A stretch of DNA of 28,047 nt from Fonticula alba. Its lineage: Eukaryota; Opisthokonta; Rotosphaerida; Fonticulaceae. Under the pieces are notes generated by a model. The model saw only the letters and a program-made list of their open reading frames with translations, ran no database searches and was not told the DNA's origin. The translations under genes were made by a program, and so were the position numbers. Of this stretch, positions 10,404-20,927 are shown in pieces (the first letter of the stretch is position 1; the number at the start of each line of letters is the position of its first letter). The stretch is from assembly GCF_000388065.1 (NCBI RefSeq), contig NW_009242975.1, positions 2,081,098-2,109,144 on the forward strand. Reading direction: 5' to 3'.

Positions 10404-13400
10404 ATGTGTGCGTGTCCTTCTCCTCGCTGGTCTTCTCTCTCTCTCTCTCTCCCTCTCCCTCTCCCTCTCCATCTGGCTCGCCTCCTCCCAGGACCTCCTG
10501 CTAACCTTCTGCATCCCCCTTCGTCCCTGGGCACGCCGCTTACACACGCACACACACACACACACACACCAGCCGGTCCCCAGGCTAACCCCTTCCAGAA
10601 GGTCCAGCAGGACCTCGTCGTCGGCGAGAAGGCTTTCAAGTACTTCTCCATCCCGGCCCTGAACGACAAGCGTGTCGAGCAGCTCCCTTTCTCCATCCGT
10701 GTGCTGCTTGAGGCGGCCATTCGTAACTGCGACGAGTTCGTCGTCAACTCCTCCGATGTCGAGAACATCCTTGACTGGGTCAACACCAGCGAGAAGGACA
10801 TCGAGATCCCCTTCAAGCCCTCTCGTGTGGTCCTCCAGGATTTCACGTGCGTACCCACGCCGCTCCTCCCCCCCCCTTGCTTGCCCGGCCCTGCCCCTGG
10901 CCCTGTCGCTGTCTCCCTTCCCCTCCTTCCCCCTTCCCCCTCCCTCCCCCGCACGCGTCGATGACTCACTCCTGCCCCTCCCCATGCCCACAGTGGTGTC
11001 CCCGCTGTCGTGGACTTCGCCTCCATGCGTGACGCCATGACCCGCCTGGGTGGTGACCCGGAGAAGATCAACCCCCTGGTCCCGGCTGACCTGGTCATCG
11101 ATCACTCCGTCCAGGTCGACTTCTTCGGCACGTGCGTCCGCTGTCTCATCTCCTGCCTCGCTTTGGCCCATTTGCCGGCCTCCCCCCTTTTCTCCCGTTC
11201 TTCCCCCTCCGCCTTTCCCACCCTTCTCTTCATCTTGCCCCCGAAATCCACCCCCACTCACAATGCCCCTCCCCCCTCGCCCCCCCCCCCCCGCTGTTCC
11301 CTCCTCTTCCTCTCCCCCTCCTCTCCCCATGCGCACAAACAGCGGCGACGCCTACCAGAAGAACATGGACCTCGAGTTCGAGCGCAACATCGAGCGCTTC
11401 CAGTTCCTCAAGTGGGGCGCTGAGGCCTTCAAGAACATGTTCATCGTTCCCCCCGGCTCCGGCATTGTCCACCAGGTGAACCTGGAGTACCTCGCCCGCC
11501 AGGTCTTCCACGACTCCGAGACCGGCACCCTCTACCCGGACTCCGTCGTCGGTACCGACTCTCACACCACCATGATCAACGGCCTCGGCATTGTTGGCTG
11601 GGGTGTCGGCGGTATCGAGGCCGAGGCCGTCATGCTTGGCCAGGCCATCTCCATGGTCCTGCCCAAGGTCATCGGCTTCAAGCTGACCGGTACCCTGAGC
11701 GCCACCGCCACCGCCACCGATCTGGTCCTGACCGTCACCCAGATGCTCCGTGCCAAGGGTGTCGTCGGCAAGTTCGTCGAGTTCTTCGGCCCCGGCTGTG
11801 CTTCCCTGTCCATCGCCGATCGCGCCACCATCTCCAACATGGCCCCGGAGTACGGCGCCACCGTGGGCTTCTTCCCGGCCGACGGCAACACCATCAGCTA
11901 CCTGCGCCAGACCGGTCGCGATGAGGAGCGCCTGGCTTACATCGAGGCTTACCTCAGGGCCCAGAACCTCTTCCGTGACTATGCCACTTCCGGCTCTGCC
12001 GAGGACTCGGTCGTCTTCACCGATGTCCTCGAGCTGGACCTGGCCACCGTGGCCCCCTGCCTGTCTGGCCCCAAGCGCCCGCACGACCGCGTCCTGCTGA
12101 GCGCCATGAAGCAGGACTTCGCCTCCTGCCTGACCAACAAGGTCGGCTTCAAGGGGTTCGGCATTGCCGAGGAGAAGCTCGCCACTTCTGTCCCCTTCCA
12201 GTATGAGGGCCAGTCTTACGACCTGACCCACGGGTCGGTGGTCATCTCCGCCATCACCTCCTGCACCAACACCTCCAACCCCGATGTCCTGGTGGCGGCC
12301 GGTATGCTGGCCCGCAATGCCGTGGAGGCTGGCCTCTCGGTCAAGCCCTACATCAAGACCTCCCTGTCTCCCGGGTCCGGTGTGGTCACCAAGTACCTGG
12401 AGCACTCCGGCCTGCAGACCTACCTGGACAAGCTCGGCTTCTCCGTTGCCGGGTACGGTTGCATGACTTGCATCGGTAACTCCGGTCCCCTGCCGGAGGC
12501 CGTGTCGGCCGCCATCGAGGCTGGCGATCTGGTCGCCGGTGCGGTGCTCTCCGGTAACCGCAACTTCGAGGGCCGTGTCAACCCCCACACCCGTGCCAAC
12601 TACCTGGCCTCGCCGCCCCTGTGTGTGGCCTACGCCCTGGCTGGCAACCTGAACGTCGACTTCGAGACCGAGCCCATCGGCACCGGCAAGGATGGCCAGG
12701 CCGTTTTCCTGAAGGACATCTGGCCCTCTCGCGAGCAGATCCAGGCCGCCGTCAAGGAGCACTTCCTGCCCAGCATGTTCAAGGAGGTCTATGATGGCAT
12801 CACCACCGCCAACGAGTCCTGGAACAAGCTCCAGCCCCCCACCGGTCGCCAGTACGCCTGGGACACCGAGTCCACTTACATCAAGTGCGCTCCCTTCTTC
12901 GATGGTGTCAAGGGTGCCGACACCGAGCCCATCCAGCCCATCATCGGTGCCCGGTGCCTGCTGAATGTCGGCGATTCCATCACCACCGATCACATTTCCC
13001 CGGCCGGGTCGATTGCCAAGAACTCGGCCGCCGCGCGCTACCTGATGGAGCGCGGTGTGGCCCCTCGTGACTTCAACTCCTACGGTGCTCGCCGTGGTCA
13101 TGATGAGGTCATGGCTCGTGGTACCTTCGCCAATGTGCGCCTGGCCAACAAGCTGGCCCCGGCCGTCGGCCCCAAGACCACGCACTTCCCCTCGGGCGAG
13201 CTGCTCGATGTCTTCGATGCCGCTGCTCGCTATGGCTCTGAGAAGGTGCCGCTTGTCATCCTGGCCGGTGCCGAGTATGGTTCCGGTTCTTCTCGTGACT
13301 GGGCCGCCAAGGGTCCCTTCCTGCAGGGTGTCCGCGCCGTTGTGGCCGTCACCTATGAGCGCATCCACCGCTCCAACCTGGTCGGCATGGGTATCATCCC

Positions 13401-13644
13401 CCTGCAGTTCAAGGAGGGCGATTCCGCTGATGCCCTTGGCCTGACTGGCAAGGAGACCTTCGACATTGCCCTGCCCGATGACATCCGCCCTGGCATGGAC
13501 ATCACTGTGGCTGCTGTGGCCGATGACGGCCAGCGCACCGAGTTCCAGGCTGTCCTGCGCTTCGATACCGAGGTTGAGATTGTCTACTTCCGCAACGGCG
13601 GTATCCTGCAGTACATGCTCCGCAAGCTGCTGACCGGCAACTAG
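10404..13644 (+). CDS. ACO1: Cytosolic aconitase / IRP1-like protein
   Basis: Four exons (10404-10407, 10573-10846, 10994-11131, 11343-13644) give 905 aa, close to the 889 aa of human ACO1/IRP1. It interconverts citrate and isocitrate using a [4Fe-4S] cluster. Cluster ligands are Cys446 in SCTNTSNP, and Cys512 and Cys515 in GYGCMTC, with the same 66-residue spacing as IRP1 C437/C503/C506. Catalytic arginines match: R545 and R550 (NRNFEGR), R709 (ERG) and R790 (SSRDW). All three introns start GTGCGT and their phases fit. The first exon supplies only ATG plus T, which with the next exon reads MSGPQANPF, like the IRP1 N-terminus. The start is therefore inferred. No mitochondrial presequence is seen, so a cytosolic location is likely. 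RNA-binding IRP activity cannot be judged from the sequence. Confidence 0.95.
10408..10572 (+). other. Aconitase intron 1 with CT and CA microsatellites
   Basis: The donor GTGCGT follows ATG-T directly. The intron carries CTCTCT/CTCCCT repeats at about 10434-10470 and a (CA)n run ending in the acceptor ACACCAG at 10572. A second AG at 10583 is not in the phase required by a 4-nt exon. Confidence 0.6.
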
Positions 13645-14123
13645 ATCAAGGATGCTCTCGGGGCTGTTGGCACTTGTGCGCGTGCGTGATGTGCACACAT
13701 GTATGTGCACCAGTGTGCGAGGAGGCGGCGTGTGCGTGTGCATGGTGCAGCACACGATGTTGCCAGTGTCTCTTTTTGCTGCATGCGCGCGCGCCCCCCC
13801 CCCCCCCCCGCCCATATCCTCTCTTTCTTGTGCGGATCTCTTCCCCCCTTCTCCCGGTTTTCTCGTGCGCTCGCCTCCGTGTTCGTTCGATCTCCGTGGA
13901 TTTGCGCGAAGGAGGAGGGTAGCCGAGGCAGGCTTTTTCCTTCCCCTTGTATGTGCATTCGCGTGCGCGCGATCGCGCGGGAGAAATACACTTCCATTTG
14001 GGATAGGACCCCTTTCTCCTCCCTCCCCCCGCCCGCCCCTCTGCTCTCCTTTTTCTTGCATTCTTTTGGGATGGGGATTTCCTTCCCCTGCGTGGCCGTG
14101 GAAGCAAGCAAGCTGGCAGGTAG

Positions 14124-14161
<38 letters not shown>

Positions 14162-14373
14162 GTGTGCGGGCACGTGTGGTATGCATCTACTTTTGATTGC
14201 TTTATTGTCGTTTCAAGGCAGGAGACATGGTTTGTGTTTTGAGCACCGGGGGATAGGCTCCCTCAGCATCATACGAGGTCGTGGGAGGGAGGGCGAGAGG
14301 GAAGACAGAGGGGAGGAGGACAGACACAGCCGGACCCAACGCAGGGACGAGAGCAGGACTTCCTCTGTCTCCC
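13645..14373. other. Convergent 3' region between aconitase and MOB4
   Basis: Both neighbours end here, so this is probably two 3' UTRs. It contains GTGTGC-rich sequence, a C-run at about 13795-13809, CT-rich blocks and a (GT)n tract at about 14125-14155. No coding frame with a recognisable domain and no clear AATAAA signal was seen. Confidence 0.5.
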
Positions 14374-14712
14374 TCACTTCTTATCCCCGTTCAGCGGAAT
14401 GATCAGGTTGTCCGGATCGATGAGCTTGTACTCCACTGAGAGAAGATGGAAGTGCCGCAGGAGCACGCCCTCGGGCTGTGGCACAAGCACCGAGAGGGAG
14501 AAGGGTTGTCAGGGTCACGGGAGGGAGGGAGAGGAAGAGAAGAAGGGAAGGGGCACGGCGAGAGGGAAGTGTAGGAGAGGGAGAGTCGCAACACACGTCG
14601 AAGTTCCAGAAATCCTGGGGATGGTTGAAGTAAACGTGAGCCAGAATACGGTACAGACGCCGGGATGTAGAGGAGAAGTGAGCATCAGCCGAGGACTGGG
14701 ACACCGTCACCC

Positions 14713-14781
<69 letters not shown>

Positions 14782-15854
14782 GCGTGTGTATGCACCGAGC
14801 ACCGGCCGAGAGAAGGGGCGTCAGATGTCAGGCAATGGTGGGCGAGATTTGTCCGAACAGGGACCCGTCCGAACGTACCGGGAGGGGAAGTACTTGTTGT
14901 TGTGAAACAGGGCCGACGTCGAATCCAGGAGATGGTTGATGTAATCAATAGCGGGGCACTATGCAAAAGTAGAGACGCAGGAAAAAAAAAGCACCCATCG
15001 GTGTATGTATGAATATGCGCGTGTTTGGGCGTGAGATGGAGAGGTCAGCACCGCTGTGTGTAGTGGAAAGGAAAAAGGAGAGGCAGCAAAGGAGAGGAGA
15101 GGAGGGCGGCTGCGAGACTCGGCGTGTGTACCTCCTTCGGCCGGGTGTGCGTCGCACACAGGTATAGTTCATTGGGTGTGGCAAACATCTGCTTGCAGGT
15201 GGCCGGGGTGCAGACATCCACCAGTTTGGCGGCCAGCAGCTCCAGCTGCATGCAAATATACCTGTGTGGCGGGTGCGTGATAGGGCGGTCAGCCATGGGG
15301 AAGGCGCGAAAAGAAAAAAGAAGCAGGATCCACACATGGCCACCCGGGCCCCGAGGCATCCAACTATGGCCGAGTGGGACAAGGCAAAGGCGCAGTCTGC
15401 GCACCTCAGGTGCTCGTGGATCCAGACATTCTTGTCCACATCATCCGGGCAGACAACCGCGGCTTGCACATTGACCTCCTCTTGCCGGAGGAGATCCTGA
15501 ATGTACTCTTGCAGGGCAAAGGGGCTGTCCAACTCGGAGAGATTGCGCACGGGCCACTTGTACGCATCCTGCGTTCGTGATAGGAACCCCACAGATGGGC
15601 AGGCAGGGAGAGAGAGAAGGCGAGAGGGGGAGGGGAGGGGGGGGGAGGAGGAGACAGAAGGAAAGAACATTGTCAGTGATGAAGGCGGACAAAGAGGAAA
15701 CCGGATATGCGTGTGCACACGCGCGCCAGTCGGATTCGGCGCGCCAGGGTAGAGCACCACCAAAACGAAACTCACGGCAGGATGTATGAAGGCAAGGGGC
15801 ACGAACATCAATGGAGCAGCCGGGCCGCAGGCGACGGCAGACCTGGTCGGTCAT
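14374..15854 (-). CDS. MOB4: MOB4/phocein-like Mob family protein
   Basis: Six minus-strand exons: 15807-15854, 15405-15568, 15132-15261, 14879-14958, 14597-14711 and 14374-14475, giving 212 aa (human MOB4 is 225). Every splice phase closes and keeps colinearity with phocein. RRLRPG..DDAYKWP matches the start, VWIHEHLR and CPAIDY the middle, KYFPSRV and RRLYRILAHVYF the core, and DNLIIPL the end. Zinc ligands are present as a CX4C pair (C88, C93) and an HX4H pair (H166, H171). MOB4 is a subunit of STRIPAK phosphatase-kinase complexes, which link PP2A/striatin to germinal-centre kinases; that role is known for the family and inferred here. The start is the ATG at 15854, which leaves a 16-codon first exon. 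Donors vary here (GTTCGT, GTGCGC, GTACAC, GTACGT, GTGTGT). Confidence 0.93.
14716..14776. repeat. Long (GT)n microsatellite inside MOB4 intron 4
   Basis: About 30 uninterrupted GT units. On the gene strand this is a (CA)n run that ends one base short of the acceptor trinucleotide, at GCAG. The repeat therefore replaces the usual pyrimidine tract. Confidence 0.9.
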
Positions 15855-16841
15855 CGGGAGGGGGGTAGAGGAGCGAAGGGATGGAGGGGAGGGGGGGGGG
15901 AATGTCCGGCAGCGAGGATCACGGAGGGCAGGAGGGGCAAAGAGGGGTAAACAGGGCGGGGATTCGTGGTTGGGATGTGAGCGGCTTCGTCGTCCGCACG
16001 AAGCGGTCGCCGATTGGCGCCCCTTTAAGACACTTCATTCCGCCCCGATCACGCGACATGGTCACCAAACAGTTATAACCAAAATGCGTGGCAGCGGCGG
16101 GCTTTGCCATCTTAACTCGGGCAATTGGGCGGCGTCTGGGCGGGGCCTTCCGCCCTGCCACCCGGGCGGGCCCTCGCCACGAAGCAGGACCTTCGCCGCT
16201 CCTCCTCTGTGCGCCGGGCTGTGCAAGGGACTGTCTGCCCACGGAGCGTGTCTCCCCTCTACCCCCTCCCGTCCTCTGCCTCAAGGAGAAAACATTCCAG
16301 GCCTACACGAGAGGTTTCCACCGAGCCATTGTGCTGCTTTATCGGGTGTTCATTTTTGGGAAGGGGGGGGGGGGGGGCGGGCGCCTCTGCACGCCGGGGT
16401 ACGGGCGCACTGGCACCACGGTCAGCAGGAGCATTCATAGTCGCGGCTCAAGGCAAACGGATGTACGTGGCAGTGGCGGCGATAGCGGTCTGTGTTGATG
16501 GGCTCCTCCTTCTGGGTGCTGTGAGCCTCAGTGCTTCTCTTTCGGTGGTTGAGGGAGGAAAGAAGAAGGCACACGCAAGAAGACACGTCGCACGCCGACA
16601 AGGCAGGGCACACGTGCCCGCCAGTGCTGCCATCTCGCCGAGTCCCACACGGCCCAGTCACAATGCATCGGCTGCATATACATGCGCCGGTCCTTGAGGA
16701 AGGCATGCCTGAGAGGGGGGTCGGCGCGAGCGGCGCATCCCATGCAAGGGTGCACGCGGACTGTTGTCGGGCACCGGCACACGGGCTCGGTGTGTGGCCG
16801 GATGCACATGCCCGCCCGAGGCCTGGATGCAAATGGGATGC
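15855..16841. other. MOB4 upstream / FHIT downstream region
   Basis: About 990 bp between two minus-strand genes. It contains a G-run near 15891-15900, a CCAAT-like motif at 16013-16017 and a moderately AT-rich patch (TTATAACCAAAATG) near 16073-16086. There is also a longer G-run at about 16365-16378. Open frames here show no recognisable domain. The part nearest 16841 is probably FHIT 3' UTR, and the part nearest 15855 the MOB4 promoter. Confidence 0.45.
16013..16017 (-). promoter_or_regulatory. CCAAT-box-like motif upstream of MOB4
   Basis: On the MOB4 strand it reads GGCGCCAATCGG, about 160 bp before the start codon. Position and context are plausible for a promoter element, but the match is only pentameric. 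Confidence 0.3.
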
Positions 16842-17821
16842 CTAGCGCGAGGCCAGATCCGGCCACTGCTCGGGGAAGAAGGTCCGCAGACGCTGGGCCC
16901 GCGCGGTCTTCTCCTCCATGGAGGGGGTCTGCCGGTACTTGTCAAGGGAGGAAGTTCGCCCGGCGGCTTCCTCCAGAGAGAGCGACGGATCTTCCTCCAT
17001 GCCTGCCAGCATGGCGGCGACTTCGCCGCCCTCGGCCTTCAATTGGCGTAGGATCTCGCAATTGTTGTGCTGCAGGTGGACATACATGCTGTCATCGCGA
17101 ATTTCCTCCGTCATACGGGGCAGAATGTGCGCATGGACATGCTGGGCATGCGCGTGTGTCAGCATGCCAGGTGGGCCGGGGGTACAAGCACATTGTGTCA
17201 CGCAGCAGGGCCAAAGACGCACATGAATCGACTGCCCGGAGAAGGGACCATCCTGCACAGTCATGGAGTAGGAGTTCATGGCCGGCTCGGCAACCTTCAG
17301 CGCCTCGGCAATGATGTTGACCGAGTTGAACAGATCCGAGATCTCCTCCGGGGTCAGCTCACAGAGAAGCCTGACGCCGCGGCGAGGAATCACCAAAGAG
17401 TCTGGGCGGGGTGTGAGGGAGGGTGGTGGTGGTGGTGATGGGAGGGAGAGAGAGAGAGAGAGAGAGAGGCAAAGATATTGCCCCTGCCAAATGGGCAAAG
17501 GGGGAGACACCTCAGGCAAAAGGATGGGGCACGCACGAAATGGCAGCAGGGGATAGGCATTCAGAAAGCTTGATCGTCCGCATCCAGCAGGAGGGGGGCA
17601 GGCGGTCAGGGGGGGGGGAGTATTGGGATCAGCTTCTTGGAGCCAGGCAGGGCAGGCTAGGTCATCCGGCTCCTGTGTACGCACCCCAGAGTCAGGGGAG
17701 TCTGGTAGAAGATGTTCACAGCGCGCACGGTTACCTGGCCGAACTTGACAACCTTGTCGGGGCAGAAGAAGTCCTCATATTGGACATTGAGGTTGTGATC
17801 GACCGGCAAAATGTCGGACAT
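16842..17821 (-). CDS. FHIT: FHIT-type HIT hydrolase (diadenosine polyphosphate)
   Basis: Four minus-strand exons: 17685-17821, 17537-17568, 17223-17401 and 16842-17141, giving 215 aa. Fhit proteins cleave Ap3A/Ap4A through a His nucleophile. The HIT motif HVHAHIL places histidines at 117, 119 and 121, with H119 the expected nucleophile. Upstream, VNIFYQTPLTL and SLVIPRR match the Fhit strands around VFLKTELSFAL and HVLVCPLR, and QDGPFSGQ matches the loop before the triad. A 32-nt exon supplies FLNAYPLLPF, the segment equivalent to human LVNRKPVVPG. RDDSMY and the C-terminal EEKTARAQRLRTFF also fit. The protein is longer than human FHIT (147 aa) because of an acidic insert after the triad. 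No nitrilase fusion is present. The gene is divergent from the TXNDC17-like gene. Confidence 0.92.
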
Positions 17822-18527
17822 GGTGCTGGTGGAAAGGAGCCTGGACAAGGGCAGGCGAATGAGGGGACCGGTGTGTGCGGAGAGTCGGCAAAGGAGAAGA
17901 GACATGCACAGGCGCCGGGTTGCAAGGGCTGGAGGAAGGGGGGGGGAAAAAAAAGAAGCAGCCGGGCAAGTTGATCGAAGTCGGCAGGCCCGGGCTTGGT
18001 AGCAGCGGCAGCCTGCCCAAAAATGCCGCCAGTGGGACGGTCCGTTCAGCGCACGGCTTGGGCGGGCCATGTCCGGCATCCGCCGCTTTGTGGAGCCCGG
18101 TCGGGGCGGCGACTGTGCGGGGTTCTGTGATCGCAGAGGGCATCGCGGCCGAGTGGCAGCCTGCAGGATTGGCACCTGGCTGGTCTTTTTATGCCGGGGA
18201 GTTCACCGGACATATTTCCTCTGTGGCCGAGGTGTGTGTGTGCTTGCGCGCGTGTGATAGTGAGGGGGGGGGGGGGGGGAGTGGCGATGCTAGACAGCCC
18301 AAAGCAGGGCAAGGGAGGGCGACAGAGGGCGGGAGGCTCCTGTCCCTGACACTTGACCGCCGGCCGCGCTTTGGGCGGATCATGGTCATCCGCTGGGTGT
18401 TTTCTTGATAAGCAGCCGAGAACTCGGGGAGGCTCCTGCACCACGGGCAGCCACTTCTGTGACCACCTGTCCTGCCGCCTTTCCGCCTCCCCCCTCCCCC
18501 CTCCTCCACCCGCCCTCCCTGAAAACC
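17822..18527. promoter_or_regulatory. Shared divergent promoter region, FHIT / TXNDC17
   Basis: The 706 bp between the two start codons must hold both promoters and 5' UTRs. It includes an A-run after G-run (17940-17955), an ATTGG/CCAAT motif at 18168-18172 close to the midpoint, a TTTTTATG stretch at 18185, a (GT)n patch near 18233 and a G16 run at about 18264-18279. A CT-rich leader precedes the TXNDC17 ATG. No coding frame with a domain was seen. Confidence 0.5.
18168..18172. promoter_or_regulatory. CCAAT-box-like motif in the divergent promoter
   Basis: ATTGG lies in GCAGGATTGGCACC, 347 bp from the FHIT start and 356 bp from the TXNDC17 start. The central position would suit a bidirectional element, but the motif is short. 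Confidence 0.25.
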
Positions 18528-19242
18528 ATGTCCAAGATTGTTCGCGTCCCCTCGCCGGCGGAGTTCGACTCCATCATGGCCGACCTGGCTGACGAGCCGC
18601 TCGTCTTCGTGGTGTTCATCTCCAGCGTCGCCCCGGAGACCGGCGAGACCTGGTGCCCCGACTGCGTGATCGGTGCGCCTATTGCATGACCCCAGTGTAC
18701 CCCTTCCGCCTCTCTCCTTCGTGCTGTGCCATTGCTTACCTGCCACCTGTTGGTCCCTCACCAGCCGACCCGGTCATCCGCAAGACCGTTTTCGAGCTGA
18801 AGAATGCCATCCTTGTCGAGTGCCCCGTCGGTTCCCGCGATGAGTACGTCCTCCTTGCCGCCTTCCTTCCTCTGCTCTGGGCTGCTTGCCCCGGTTGTTG
18901 ACAGTTCCTCGTGCGCTGGCGACTTCACCCGAAGGTACAAGAACCGCCCGGAGCACCCTTACCGTGTCCACCCGAAGATTCAGCTGCGTGCTATTCCCAC
19001 GCTGATGCGTTGGAAGGGCGATGTGCGTTTTGCCCTCCCACCCGCTTTGCCATGGCTCGCTTGTACCTCCCTGGGCCCCCGGCCTTGCCATGTTTCCCCC
19101 CCCCCCTCCCCCCTTGTTTGTTGACATCCTTCTCGGTCGCTGTCCTGGCCGACCGCCCGATGACCAGGGCCCAGTTGGCACTCCCCTTGTGGAGGAGGGC
19201 TGCCTGGTTCCCGAGGACATCCACAAGCTGGCCGAGCTCTGA
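18528..19242 (+). CDS. TXNDC17: TXNDC17/TRP14-like thioredoxin-fold protein
   Basis: Four exons (18528-18672, 18765-18843, 18935-19022, 19168-19242) give 128 aa; human TXNDC17 is 123. The active-site motif WCPDC sits at residues 42-46, with C43 and C46 as the redox pair. This WCPDC form marks the TRP14 family, which reduces small disulfides such as cystine in the cytosol but not classical thioredoxin substrates. After the motif, IADPVIR aligns with QAEPVVR of the human protein. ECPVGSRDEYK aligns with its YCQVGEKPYWK, and AIPTLMRW with AVPTLLKY, containing the cis-Pro. All phases close. Donors are GTGCGC, GTACGT and GTGCGT; the 91- and 92-bp introns are among the shortest here. The start context AAAACCATGT is good, and there is no signal peptide. 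Confidence 0.94.
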
Positions 19243-19464
19243 TGGTCTCCCTCCGTATGTCCCTTGCCTGGCCGGGGATTGCGCCCCCCCCCCCTGGGCC
19301 TTTCAAATGCACATCTATGTCCTCCTGTCTATTGGCTGACGCGTCGGCTGGCGCGTCAAGGTGTGAGAACGCTTCGAGAATCGAGACAAGGAATGGGTGC
19401 CCTTTCGGCCGGGCCACGCCGGCCGGGAGGCTGTGTACATGGATGGGGCGGGGTGTGGTATCTC
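19243..19464. other. Short convergent 3' region
   Basis: Only 222 bp separate the stop codons of the TXNDC17-like gene and the membrane-protein gene on the opposite strand, so their 3' UTRs may overlap. It holds a C-run near 19284-19293 and a palindromic patch TTTCGGCCGGGCCACGCCGGCCGG near 19400-19422. Confidence 0.5.
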
Positions 19465-19916
19465 TCAAGGACAAAAGGGAGGGAGACGGCTGCCCACCGG
19501 TGATGAGCAGGCAGCAGGCGGGACGATGGGTTCGGCGGGGAGCGGTGGCGCCTCCTGGAAGGTGCCCTCCTCGGACTGGCCGACCTCTTGGGCGCTTGCG
19601 GCGTGGGTGCTTTCGCCGCCGCCGCCGCCGCCGCCGCTGTTACTGGCGGTATCGCCATCGCCATCGCCATCGCCATCGGTGAAGATGAGGACCTTGGCCG
19701 GGGGATCGACTGGGTGCCGGTCGATCGGCGAAGGGGACGCCAGCAACAGGGCCGCCCGGGTCAGGGCGCTTTCACTAGGCGACTCGGACCACTCATCCGA
19801 ATGGATGTGGCCGAGCTCGGGTGAGTTGAAGAGCTTTTGGGTGGGCGAGAAGAAGGGGTCAGGCCAGAGTCATGGAGAGGAGGAGGAGGAGGAGGGGCGG
19901 TGCACATATACACACA

Positions 19917-19952
<36 letters not shown>

Positions 19953-20893
19953 TTGGCGAAAGCAATGGGCAAAAAAAAGAGAAGCAAAAAGCCAAGAAGA
20001 GAGGAGAACGAGGGGGGGGGGGGCACATGTCGGACCTTTGCTCGTTGGATCAGCGCATTCAACAGAAGCATGGGGGATTGATCAGCGGCCGGTTCGCTGG
20101 CCGCCACGCCGGCAGCGCCGGCAGGCGCAGGCACATCGCCCCGGGTGAGAAGAGCCGCCCGCGGGGAAACCCAATCTGGGCGGCCCTCCGCGGAAATGAC
20201 CGACCGGCCAGCCGGGGTGGCTTGTGTGGGCGCGCTGGCCGGAGCATCCCCGGCCGTCGGAGCAGCGGCCCCCTCATCCGAGGCCTGCTTGGCGAAGGTG
20301 CTCTTGAGCCGAACCGCGCGCAGGGCGTCCAGCGAGACGGCCAAGCCGCCGGGGGCGGAGCGCTCGCGCGGGCGCAGCCGCCCCTTGACCGGCGGTGTGG
20401 CTGCCGACGATCGGAGCTTCACCCCGCGAATCATGTCAATCGAAACGGAAGGCGGCCCGCCAGCCTCATCGACTCGGGCCCGGGGCTTGCGCGGGCTGGC
20501 GCGTGTCAGCGTCAGCCCCGGGCGCTTCTGGCCGAACCCCGGGGGCGGGGGCGGCGGAGGCGGTGGCGGTGCCGCCCCCCCGGCAAACGGCAGGGGCGGC
20601 GGGGCCGGGGGCGGTGCTCCACCGGCACTCGGCTGGAAGCTGGCGCCGAAGATGCCGCCATCCGGCTGGTACGCGGCCCCGGCATACAGGGCAGCTCCCC
20701 CGGCCTTGGCTTGGGCGCGACGCATGCGGCGGAATTCACGCTCCACCTGAGCCAGGCGCTGCTCCACTTCGGCAATGTACGCTTCAGCCCGGCGAGCTCG
20801 TTTGAGGAAATACACCCAAGGGAAGAGCAGGAAGGCAATCCACTGGATGGTGGACCAGAAGGCCTGTGTGTCCATGTGTCCATATATTTGCAC

Positions 20894-20927
<34 letters not shown>

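Noticed and set aside
11230-14061. 943-aa minus-strand open frame opposite aconitase
   Set aside because: It mirrors the highly GC3-biased aconitase exon, which removes stops on the other strand. It is rich in Gly, Asp and Gln with no domain, while the plus strand is a conserved aconitase.
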